Origin: Streptomyces europaeiscabiei
GTDB taxonomy: Bacteria > Actinomycetota > Actinomycetes > Streptomycetales > Streptomycetaceae
DNA length: 64,000 bases
Assembly (NCBI RefSeq): GCF_036346855.1
Contig: NZ_CP107841.1
Location: forward strand, 3,662,001-3,726,000
Direction: 5' to 3'
The notes below the pieces were generated by a model that saw nothing but the letters and a program-made list of their open reading frames with translations, made no database searches and was not told the DNA's origin. Of the stretch, positions 1 to 6,855 are shown piece by piece. Positions within the stretch are counted from its first letter, which is position 1; every line of letters starts with the position of its first letter. Position numbers and translations under genes: made by a program.

Positions 1-1475
1 CGGTCGCTCGCCCAGGTCTCCACGGCGAGACGGCCCTTGCGGGACGGGGAGTCGATGTCCCACGCGGGCGGGGCGGTCCGTGGGGTGATGAGGACGAAGC
101 GGCCGTCGCGCAGCGACTCGTAGAGGCGGCCGTTGGCGAGGCGGACGTCCGGGACCCGGGTGCCGACCAGGCGGTGGGCGCCGCGGGGTGCCGCGTACCG
201 GTAGCCGATGCCGGTGATCTGACCGATCGCGCGTGTGCGGGCGAGGGGAAGGCGGTTGACGAGGGTGGTGAGGGCGCCGCGGAACGCCAGGGCCCACGGG
301 GACTTGACCATGACGAGGCGGACGATGCCACCGCTGCTCCGGAGCACCGCCCTGCCCACGGGGTGGCGTTCGGCCTCGTACGTGTCGAGGAGGGCGGGGT
401 CCGCGTGGCCGCGCAGAACGGCGGCGAGCTTCCAGCCGAGGTTGGCGGCGTCCTGGAGGCCGGTGTTCATACCCTGCCCGCCGGCCGGGGTGTGGACATG
501 TGCGGCGTCACCGGCGAGGAGGACCCGGCCCACCCGGTACGCGGGGGCCTGGCGCTCGTCGCTGTGGAATCGGGACATCCAGCGGGCGTCACGCATGCCG
601 TAGTCGCGGCCGAGCGCGAGCCTCGTGATCTCCCTGACCTCGTCGAGGTCGAGCGGCTCACTGTCGGGGACATCGCGGCCCCGCCGCCAGCCGATGACCC
701 GGTAGTAGCCGTCGCCGAAGGGGGCGAGGAAGGCGAAGGCGTCGCCGACGGCGTTCGCGGTCAGCACCTGCGGCGGCTCCTCGTCGAGCCGTACGTCCGC
801 GAGAACCACAGAACGGATGACCGACTTCCCCGGGAACGGCAGCCCGATCGCCTCGCGGACCGCGCTGCGGTGACCGTCCGACCCGACGACGTACGCGGCG
901 GTCAGCCGGTCCGTCCCCCCGTCCGCCGTCCGCACCTCGACCGTGACCACGCCCGTGCGGGTACCCGCCCCGGAGCCCGTGTCCGGGTTCGCGTCCACGT
1001 CCACGCCCACACCCGGGTTCGGGTTCGGGTTCGGGTCCGCCTGCCCGTCCACGCTCTGCCCGATCGCCGTCACCTCCGTCTCGTACCGGAACCGCACCCC
1101 GGCCTCCACCGCCCTCCGCTCCAGGACCCTCTCCACCTCGTACTGCGGGATCACCAGCAGGTGGTTGAAGCGGGAGGGGAGGGTGTCGAGGCGGAGGGAG
1201 AGGCGCCCGAAGAGGTCGATGCGGTCGAGGATCCGGCCCTTGGCCTCCAGCTCGTCGGCGAGGCCTCGGGCGTCGAGCTGCTCCAGGGTGCGGGCGTGCA
1301 CGGCGAAGGCGCGGGAGAGGTTACTGACGCCGTGGCGACGCTTCTCGACGAGCGTGACCGGGATGCCGGCGGCGGCGAGATCACCGGCCAGCAGCAGACC
1401 GGTGGGGCCCGCGCCCACGACGACGACGCCGCGGTCGTCCCTGGTGTTGCCGTGTGTGCCGTGCTTGCCGTTCAT
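1..1475 (-). CDS. FAD-dependent aromatic monooxygenase (partial, C-terminus off window)
   Basis: Reading leftward from an ATG at 1475 the frame stays open to the window edge, so the C-terminus is missing. The N-terminus holds a Rossmann FAD site (VVVVGAGPTGLLLAGDLAAA, residues about 17-36). Near residue 310 is the second FAD motif, VLLAGDAAHVHTPAGGQGMN. This is the layout of the class A flavoprotein hydroxylases (PheA/TfdB/RdmE-like), which use NAD(P)H and oxygen to hydroxylate aromatic or polyketide substrates. An Asn-Pro-rich stretch near residues 127-150 looks like a low-complexity insert. A TetR gene is divergent, with an operator array between them, so induction by a small aromatic or drug-like compound is likely. 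The substrate cannot be told from sequence. Confidence 0.88.
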   Translation of the reverse strand, partial: MNGKHGTHGNTRDDRGVVVVGAGPTGLLLAGDLAAAGIPVTLVEKRRHGVSNLSRAFAVHARTLEQLDARGLADELEAKGRILDRIDLFGRLSLRLDTLPSRFNHLLVIPQYEVERVLERRAVEAGVRFRYETEVTAIGQSVDGQADPNPNPNPGVGVDVDANPDTGSGAGTRTGVVTVEVRTADGGTDRLTAAYVVGSDGHRSAVREAIGLPFPGKSVIRSVVLADVRLDEEPPQVLTANAVGDAFAFLAPFGDGYYRVIGWRRGRDVPDSEPLDLDEVREITRLALGRDYGMRDARWMSRFHSDERQAPAYRVGRVLLAGDAAHVHTPAGGQGMNTGLQDAANLGWKLAAVLRGHADPALLDTYEAERHPVGRAVLRSSGGIVRLVMVKSPWALAFRGALTTLVNRLPLARTRAIGQITGIGYRYAAPRGAHRLVGTRVPDVRLANGRLYESLRDGRFVLITPRTAPPAWDIDSPSRKGRLAVETWASD

Positions 1476-1486
1476 GGCGGCCTCCT

Positions 1487-1530
1487 GCCAACACGTGTTG
1501 GCCAACGGTTGTTGGCCAACGCCTGTTGTC
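1487..1530. promoter_or_regulatory. Operator array block 1 (three 16-bp palindromes)
   Basis: A perfect palindrome, GCCAACACGTGTTGGC, lies at 1487-1502. Two close copies follow at 1501-1516 (GCCAACGGTTGTTGGC) and 1515-1530 (GCCAACGCCTGTTGTC), spaced exactly 14 bp so that neighbouring half-sites overlap. The block starts 11 bp upstream of the monooxygenase ATG. TetR-family regulators usually bind such palindromes; binding by the adjacent TetR is inferred. Confidence 0.75.
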
Positions 1531-1554
1531 AAAGTAGAGATGCATCGCTGGACT

Positions 1555-1584
1555 GTCAACACGCGTTGGCCTACGTTTGTTGGC
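1555..1584. promoter_or_regulatory. Operator array block 2 (two copies) abutting the tetR start
   Basis: Two more copies of the same 16-bp element lie at 1555-1570 (GTCAACACGCGTTGGC) and 1569-1584 (GCCTACGTTTGTTGGC), again with a 14-bp period. The last one ends at the base before the tetR ATG at 1585. That fits negative autoregulation and a leaderless or very short tetR transcript, since no Shine-Dalgarno is visible. Confidence 0.72.
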
Positions 1585-2205
1585 ATGACCGATACGGAAC
1601 CCACGCCTCCCTCCCCCGCCCCGGCAGTACCCGCGAAGACCGCCCGCCGCTCCGATGCCACCCGGCACGCGATCCTCCTGGCCGCGCGCGAGCGGTTCGC
1701 GGCCGACGGGTACGACCGGGCCACCATCCGGGCGATCGCCCAGGACGCGCGGATCGATCCGTCGATGGTCATGCGGTACTACGGCTCGAAGGAGGGGCTG
1801 TACGCCGCGGCGCTCGACGTGGACCTGCTGCTGCCGGACCCGGCCGCGTTCGACGCGCGGGACGTGGGCCGGGTGCTGGTGAGCCACTTCCTCGACCTCT
1901 GGGAGCGGAACGAGGTGCTCACCGCGATGCTGCGGGTCGGCGCCACCCATCAGGCGGGCGCCGAGCGGATGCAGGGCGTGTTCCGGGACCAGTTGCTGCC
2001 GCTCGCCCGCCATGTGTGCCCCGACCCCGAGCAGGCCGCGACCCGGGCGGCGCTGTGCGCGTCACAGGTGCTGGGGATGGCACTGACGCGTTACATCCTG
2101 CGGTTCCAGCCGGCTGTCGCGCTGAGCCGCGAGGAGATCGTGGAGTGGCTGGGACCTACGGTGCAGCGGTATCTCACGGCGCCGTACCCGACGCCGTACC
2201 CCTGA
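1585..2205 (+). CDS. TetR/AcrR-family transcriptional regulator
   Basis: A protein of about 206 residues. The N-terminal TetR helix-turn-helix runs through RHAILLAARERFAADGYDRA and continues to MVMRYYGSKEGLYAAAL (residues about 27-75). The C-terminal part is an all-helical ligand-binding and dimerisation region of the usual size. The frame is open well upstream, but the ATG at 1585 is preferred because homology begins there and it sits directly after operator copies. No ribosome binding site is visible, which suggests leaderless translation. It is divergent from the flavin monooxygenase and probably represses both itself and that enzyme until a ligand binds. Confidence 0.9.
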   Translation: MTDTEPTPPSPAPAVPAKTARRSDATRHAILLAARERFAADGYDRATIRAIAQDARIDPSMVMRYYGSKEGLYAAALDVDLLLPDPAAFDARDVGRVLVSHFLDLWERNEVLTAMLRVGATHQAGAERMQGVFRDQLLPLARHVCPDPEQAATRAALCASQVLGMALTRYILRFQPAVALSREEIVEWLGPTVQRYLTAPYPTPYP

Positions 2206-2246
2206 GCCGACGCACCGTCACAGCGATGGCCGCCCCGGAACGCGAC

Positions 2247-2286
2247 GAGGGCACCCCCGGCGCACGGATGTGCGGAGGGTGCCCTC
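2247..2286. terminator. Bidirectional hairpin between convergent genes
   Basis: GAGGGCACCC at 2247-2256 pairs with GGGTGCCCTC at 2277-2286 across a 20-base loop. It sits between the end of tetR and the end of the convergent small membrane gene, so it can serve both. There is no T-tract, as is common in Streptomyces. Confidence 0.6.
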
Positions 2287-2320
2287 GATGAAAGCGTCGA
2301 GACAGGCGGAGCGGAGGCGG

Positions 2321-2572
2321 TCAGGCCTTCGCCTTGGCCTTTGGCTGACGGTCCGTCGACCCGTCCAGGACCCAGACCAGGCCGGCGATCACCGCGAACA
2401 GCGCGAGCGGCGCCACGACGAAGAGTCCGAGCGTGTCGATCACGCTGAGGCCCGGGCCCGGGTCGTCGCCGTCGTCGGGCGTCACCGCGAGCGCGGGGGA
2501 CGACATGAGCAGCATCATCAGCGTCGTACCGGCAGCCAGGGCGCCGGCGCGCAGGGCGTTCTTCTTGTCCAC
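2321..2572 (-). CDS. Small membrane protein with signal-like N-terminus
   Basis: 83 residues from a GTG at 2572. Residues about 7-29 form a hydrophobic signal or anchor ending in ALA. A short acidic Asp-Gly-Pro linker (about 32-42) follows, then a second membrane segment (about 45-68), and the tail ends in Lys-Ala repeats. The product is probably a small two-helix membrane protein, or a secreted one-helix protein if the signal is cleaved. No family is recognised. No strong ribosome binding site is visible. It is convergent with tetR. Confidence 0.6.
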   Translation of the reverse strand: MDKKNALRAGALAAGTTLMMLLMSSPALAVTPDDGDDPGPGLSVIDTLGLFVVAPLALFAVIAGLVWVLDGSTDRQPKAKAKA

Positions 2573-2673
2573 GCGCTAAAGGTAACGAACGTGGGTGAGC
2601 TTCGCGCGACCGGGGGCGCCTAATAGCTCGAGGGCGGGGGGTGTGTTGGCGGGTGCGGGTCGTCGGTGGTTGC

Positions 2674-2886
2674 TCGCGCAGTTCCCCGCGCCCCTGAAAG
2701 ACCACGGCCCGGCGGGCCTGAAGACCAGGGCCCGGCGGGCCTGAAGAGCAGGGCCCGGCGGGCCTGAAGAGCAGGGGGCGGCGGGCCTGAAGAGCAGGGG
2801 GCGGCGGGCCTGAAGAGCAGGGGGCGGCGGGCCTGAAGAGCAGGGGGCGCAGCCCCTGCTCTTCAGGGGCGCGGGGAACTGCGCGA
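2674..2886. repeat. 23-bp tandem repeat island inside a 25-bp inverted repeat
   Basis: Six units of exactly 23 bp start at 2717, 2740, 2763, 2786, 2809 and 2832, with core CCTGAAGAGCAGGGGGCGGC. The first two units carry small variants. The last unit pairs with CCCCTGCTCTTCAGG at 2853-2867 to make a 15-bp hairpin with a 6-base loop. The whole island is bracketed by a perfect 25-bp inverted repeat, arm 2674-2698 against 2862-2886, containing GCGCAGTTCCCCGCGCCCCT. That arm resembles a dispersed intergenic repeat I recall from Streptomyces genomes. It lies downstream of malQ and upstream of the small membrane gene. The rest of 2573-2934 shows no gene. Confidence 0.85.
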
Positions 2887-2934
2887 CCAGCCCCCACCGA
2901 ACCCGCACCCGCCGATCGACCGAACCCCCGGCTC

Positions 2935-5127
2935 TCACGCGCCCCTCAGCACATCCACCAGCGCATGCAGCCGAGGTGACGCCGCCAAGTCCTCCAGCGT
3001 CACCGGACGCCCCGCCGCGTCGGCGATCGGCAGGCGCCAGTTCGGGTACTGGTCCCACGTGCCGGGGAGGTTCTGGGGGCGGCGGTCGCCGAGGGTGTCG
3101 GGGAGCCAGAGGCCGATCATGCGGGCAGGGGTGCGCAGGAGGAAGCGGTGGAGGGCCTGGATCTGGTCCTCCTCGGAGGTGGTGGAGATACCGCCGCCGG
3201 CGCCGTCCAGCAGGCCCAGCCTGGCGAGGAGGGCCAGCCATTCGCCCGCGTCCGCGGCGGCCTCCGCCCGCTCCTCGTCCAGGGAACGGGTGAGCAGGCC
3301 CAGGCCGTGGCGGAGGTCGACGTGGTCGCAGGTCAGCCGGGAGGCGGTGGGCGGGAGGTCGTGGGTGGTGGCGGTGGCCAGACAGTTCGCGCGCCAGCGT
3401 TCGGGCGGGAGGGGGCGGCCCGTGCCCTCCCAGTCACGTTCGAACCACAGGACGGACGTGCCCAGGACACCGCGGGCGTCGAGGGCCTCACGGACGCCCG
3501 GCTCGACCGTGCCGAGGTCCTCGCCGATCACCAGGGCACCGGCCCGTGACGCCTCCAGGACCAGGATCGCGAGCATGGCATCGGCGTCGTAGCGGACGTA
3601 CGTGCCCTCGGTCGGGGCCTGGCCCTGCGGGACCCACCAGAGGCGGAACAGGCCCATGACGTGGTCGATACGGAGGGCGCCCGCGTGACGGAGGAGGGCA
3701 CGGAGGAGGCGACGGTAGGGGGCGTAGCCGGACTCGGCGAGGCGGTCGGGGCGCCAGGGAGGCAGGCCCCAGTCCTGGCCGCGGGAGTTGAAGGCGTCGG
3801 GGGGCGCGCCGACGGACATGCCGGCCGCGAAGTACTCCTGCTGGGCCCAGGCGTCGGCGCCGCCGGGGTGGACGCCGACGGCCAGGTCGTGGACGAGGCC
3901 GATGGGCATGCCCGCGTCGCGCGCGGAGCGCTGCGCGGTGCCGAGCTGGGCGTCGGTCAGCCAGGCCAGGCGGGTGTGGAAGTCGACGCGGTCCATCAAC
4001 TCCCCGCGGGCGCGGGCGGTTTCTGCGGAGCGAGGGTCGCGCAGGCCTGTCGGCCAGCGATGCCAGTCGGAGCCGTGGACCTCGGCGAGCGCGCACCAGG
4101 TGGCGTGGTCCTCCAGCGCCTGGCCCTCCTCGGCGAGAAAGTCCCAGTACGCGGCCCGTCGCCCGGGGCCGAGCGGCACGGCACGCACCAGCTCCAGCGC
4201 CTCCCGCTTCAGGTCCCACACCGCGTCCCGGTCGATCAGCTCGCCCTTGGACAGGACGGACTCCCGCAGACGCACGGCCCGTTCGAGCAGCACGCCGACG
4301 CGGTCACTGTCGTCGGGGGACGAGGGGGAGGACGAGGAGGACGAGGAGGACGAGGAGGAGGCGGCGGAGGCGGCGGAGGCGGCGGAGGCGGCGGAGGCGG
4401 CGGCGGAGGTCGCCGAGAGGGCGTACGGGTATTCCGCTACGTCCTCCACGCGCAGGTGGACGGGGTCCGGGTAACGGCGGGAGGAGGGGCGGTAGGGGGA
4501 GGGGTCAGTGGGGGTGCCGGGGACGGCCGCGTGCAGCGGGTTGACCTGGACGAACCCGGCGCCGAGGGCGCGGCCGGCCCAGGCGGTGAGTTCAGCGAGG
4601 TCGCCGAGGTCACCCATGCCCCAGCTGCGCTGCGAGAGGAGTGAGTAGAGCTGGACGAGGAGGCCGTACGTGCGGCCGGGCGGGGCGGGCAGCCGGGCCG
4701 GGGCCACGACGAGGTGGGCCTCGGCGGTGCGGCCGTCGGGGGCGGTGGCGCGCAGTGCGTGTACGCCTGGGGGCAGCTGGTCGACGCCGGTGCGGAGTTC
4801 GCCCTGCTCGGTCTCGACGCGCAGCCGGGTGCCGTCCGGGAGCGCGGCCAGCGCGGCGGGGTGCCCGCCGTCGGCCCAGCGGACCACGGTCGGCGGCAGC
4901 AGCCGTTCGCCCAGTTGCCGTTCGCGTGCCGCGAGGGCGGCGGTCACGGCCTCGGGGGTGCTCGCGTCGACGTCCAGCGCGGCGAGGGCGGCCACGACCG
5001 CGCCGTCCGAGGCCGCGACCGTACGGTCCGGGGAGGGGCTGTAGGAGGTGGCTACGCCGTGCAGGGCGGCGAGCCGGGCCAGCGGGGTCTCGGGCACTGG
5101 GCTCGAACCCCCTGGGTCTTCTTGCAT
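2935..5127 (-). CDS. malQ: 4-alpha-glucanotransferase (amylomaltase, GH77)
   Basis: 730 residues, the size of the longer bacterial MalQ proteins. It transfers alpha-1,4-glucan segments between maltodextrins in the cytoplasm (maltose/glycogen metabolism). Family features include GLLVQLYSLLSQRSWGMGDL, the region around ALRIDHVMGLFRLWWVP carrying the catalytic Asp, and LVIGEDLGTVEPGVREAL with the acid/base Glu. Near residues 240-275 an Ala-Ala-Ser repeat and a run of serines interrupt the catalytic fold between conserved blocks. The DNA there is a trinucleotide-like repeat (about 4325-4410). The ATG at 5127 directly follows the stop of the upstream small gene, so the two are cotranscribed and probably translationally coupled. 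Confidence 0.93.
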   Translation of the reverse strand: MQEDPGGSSPVPETPLARLAALHGVATSYSPSPDRTVAASDGAVVAALAALDVDASTPEAVTAALAARERQLGERLLPPTVVRWADGGHPAALAALPDGTRLRVETEQGELRTGVDQLPPGVHALRATAPDGRTAEAHLVVAPARLPAPPGRTYGLLVQLYSLLSQRSWGMGDLGDLAELTAWAGRALGAGFVQVNPLHAAVPGTPTDPSPYRPSSRRYPDPVHLRVEDVAEYPYALSATSAAASAASAASAASAASSSSSSSSSSSPSSPDDSDRVGVLLERAVRLRESVLSKGELIDRDAVWDLKREALELVRAVPLGPGRRAAYWDFLAEEGQALEDHATWCALAEVHGSDWHRWPTGLRDPRSAETARARGELMDRVDFHTRLAWLTDAQLGTAQRSARDAGMPIGLVHDLAVGVHPGGADAWAQQEYFAAGMSVGAPPDAFNSRGQDWGLPPWRPDRLAESGYAPYRRLLRALLRHAGALRIDHVMGLFRLWWVPQGQAPTEGTYVRYDADAMLAILVLEASRAGALVIGEDLGTVEPGVREALDARGVLGTSVLWFERDWEGTGRPLPPERWRANCLATATTHDLPPTASRLTCDHVDLRHGLGLLTRSLDEERAEAAADAGEWLALLARLGLLDGAGGGISTTSEEDQIQALHRFLLRTPARMIGLWLPDTLGDRRPQNLPGTWDQYPNWRLPIADAAGRPVTLEDLAASPRLHALVDVLRGA

Positions 5128-5364
5128 CTAGACCCCCGATGCGGCGCCGTTGGACGTGGGTTCACTGGTGAGGGGGGCCGCGTCCGTGAGGGGCGGCTCG
5201 CTGGTGAGTGGTTCGGCGTCGGGGAGCGGAGGCTCGCTGGTGAGCGGGACGTCGGCACAGGGGCCCTCGGCGCTGAAGACACAGACGTGGGGTTCGTGGA
5301 GCTCGTAGGGCTCCGCCGTGCGTTTGGAACGGGCCGGGGTCGGAAGGTGAGCCGGTGCGGCCAT
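5128..5364 (-). CDS. Small hypothetical protein coupled to malQ
   Basis: 78 residues with a strong ribosome binding site (AAGGAGG, 7 bases before the ATG at 5364). Its TAG is followed with no gap by the malQ ATG, which makes it a credible gene. The N-terminal half contains EPYELHEPHVCVFSAEGPC. The C-terminal half is three imperfect copies of a roughly 10-residue PLTSEPPL-type acidic Pro/Thr/Ser repeat. No signal peptide or membrane segment is seen. No family is recognised; the coupling suggests a role linked to MalQ level or activity, which is inference. Confidence 0.65.
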   Translation of the reverse strand: MAAPAHLPTPARSKRTAEPYELHEPHVCVFSAEGPCADVPLTSEPPLPDAEPLTSEPPLTDAAPLTSEPTSNGAASGV

Positions 5365-5540
5365 GTGGGGCCTCCTTGTCGTCGTACGGCGATGGGGTGC
5401 GGGTCCGGGGTACTCCAGCCCTACCCAGCGGACGCCGCCGCAGACGTGGGTGGCCGGACATCGTGGTTTTGCTCACTTGTACGGAGGGGTTCCCGAATCC
5501 CCGGCGCCGGCCGTGGCCGGACCGTTCCCCCATTCCCCTC

Positions 5541-5566
5541 TTCCCTCTTCCCTCTTCCCTCTTCCC
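5541..5566. repeat. Short 7-bp tandem repeat (TTCCCTC)
   Basis: The unit TTCCCTC is repeated about 3.7 times just upstream of the padR promoter and operator region, preceded by one imperfect copy. The surrounding 5365-5611 region is the divergent promoter region between the small malQ-linked gene and padR, with no coding signal. This is a possible slippage site. Confidence 0.6.
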
Positions 5567-5581
5567 GATCACTATTCACTC

Positions 5582-5605
5582 AGTACATGTACTCAGTGCA
5601 TACTG
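5582..5605. promoter_or_regulatory. PadR-type operator next to the padR start
   Basis: A perfect 12-bp palindrome, AGTACATGTACT, at 5582-5593 is followed directly by a near-palindrome, CAGTGCATACTG, at 5594-5605, ending six bases before the padR ATG. ATGT/ACAT-containing dyads are typical PadR targets. Autoregulation of padR and its downstream transporter is inferred from position. Confidence 0.65.
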
Positions 5606-5611
5606 ATCTCC

Positions 5612-6145
5612 ATGAGCACCCGTCACATCCTGTTGGGCCTGCTCGCCGGTGGGCCGAGCCATGGCTACGACCTCAAGCGACGGCACGACGAACGCTTCCC
5701 GCAGGCCCGCCCGCTGGCCTACGGGCAGGTCTACACGACCCTGCAGCGGCTGGTCCGCGACGGGCTCGCGGAGATCGACGGCACCGCGGCGGACAGCGGC
5801 CCGGAGCGGACGCTGTACCGCTCCACGGACGAGGGGGCGCGCGAACTGGCCGAGTGGGCCGGGGAGATCACGCCGCCCGCGCCGTTCGTCACGAACGAGA
5901 TCTTCGCCAAGCTCGTCGTCTCGATCCTCGCCGACGGCGACCCGGCCGCCTACCTACGGGCGCAGCGCACCGCGCACATGGCACGCATGCGGGAGCTGAC
6001 CGCCGTGAAGACCGCGCCGGGGGCCGATCTCGCGACCGTGCTCGCGGCGGACTACGCCCTCAACCATCTCGACGCCGATCTCCGCTGGATGAACACCACC
6101 GCGGCCCGGCTGACCACCCTGACCGCGGAGGTCGACGCAGCATGA
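5612..6145 (+). CDS. PadR-family transcriptional regulator
   Basis: 177 residues. It has the PadR winged helix at the N-terminus (MSTRHILLGLLAGGPSHGYD, then ARPLAYGQVYTTLQRLVRDG), and a helical C-terminal dimerisation region. The ATG at 5612 begins exactly at the conserved PadR start; the longer upstream frame is not used. It overlaps the following ATPase gene by ATGA. PadR regulators next to FtsX-type ABC transporters usually repress the transporter and respond to its antibiotic or peptide substrate. That role here is inferred from context. Confidence 0.93.
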   Translation: MSTRHILLGLLAGGPSHGYDLKRRHDERFPQARPLAYGQVYTTLQRLVRDGLAEIDGTAADSGPERTLYRSTDEGARELAEWAGEITPPAPFVTNEIFAKLVVSILADGDPAAYLRAQRTAHMARMRELTAVKTAPGADLATVLAADYALNHLDADLRWMNTTAARLTTLTAEVDAA

Positions 6146-6855
6146 ACGAGAAGAACCCCAGCCCCATGCCGCTGCTCGCGGCCCGTGGCCTCGTCAGGGA
6201 ACACGGCAGGACGCGGGCGCTGCGCGGCGCCTCGATGGAGCTGCGCGAGGGCGAGATCCTTGCCGTCACCGGGGCCAGCGGCAGTGGTAAGTCCACGTTG
6301 CTGCACTGTCTCGCGGGCATCGTCCGCCCCGACGAGGGCTCGGTGGCGTACGCCGGGAAGCGGCTCGACCAGCTTCCCGAGAAGGAACTGAGCGAGCTGC
6401 GCCGGACGGACTTCGGGGTCGTCTTCCAGTTCGGGCAGCTGATACCGGAGCTGACGGCCGTCGACAATGTCGCGCTGCCGCTGCTGCTGGCCGGCACGGC
6501 CCGCTCGGAGGCCCGGGAGCGGGCCGGTGAGTGGCTGGAGCGGTTCGGCGTGCGCGGGCAGGAGGAGCAGCGGCCCGGTGAGATGAGCGGCGGCCAGGCG
6601 CAGCGGGTGTCGCTGGCGAGGGCTCTGGTGACCGCGCCGAAGGTGGTGTTCGCGGACGAGCCGACCGGGGCACTGGACTCGCTGGCGAGCGAGCAGGTGA
6701 TGGCGGCGCTGACGCACGCAGCCCGGGAGTCCGGTACGGCGGTGCTGCTGATCACGCACGACGCGCAGACCGCGGCGTACGCGGACCGCGAGGTAACGCT
6801 GAGGGACGGGGTCGTGGTGTCCGAGGCCGACGCCGCGCTGGAGGTGTCCCGATGA
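6142..6855 (+). CDS. ABC transporter ATP-binding protein (MacB/LolD-like)
   Basis: 237 residues. It has Walker A TGASGSGKST (about 43-52), a Q-loop region VVFQFGQLIPELT, the signature MSGGQAQR, Walker B VVFADEPTGALDS and the switch His in LLITHDAQTA. This is the MacB/FtsE/BceA subgroup. These ATPases pair with FtsX-domain permeases to move or detach amphipathic peptides, antibiotics or lipoproteins rather than act as classical importers. The start ATG overlaps the padR stop by four bases, and its own stop overlaps the permease start. Confidence 0.95.
   Translation: MNEKNPSPMPLLAARGLVREHGRTRALRGASMELREGEILAVTGASGSGKSTLLHCLAGIVRPDEGSVAYAGKRLDQLPEKELSELRRTDFGVVFQFGQLIPELTAVDNVALPLLLAGTARSEARERAGEWLERFGVRGQEEQRPGEMSGGQAQRVSLARALVTAPKVVFADEPTGALDSLASEQVMAALTHAARESGTAVLLITHDAQTAAYADREVTLRDGVVVSEADAALEVSR

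Noticed and set aside
174..2291. A 705-codon plus-strand frame
   Set aside because: It covers the antisense of the flavin monooxygenase and then another frame of tetR; the real genes have clear motifs.
2717..2854. CRISPR array
   Set aside because: The 23-bp units are directly adjacent with no unique spacers, and no cas genes are present.
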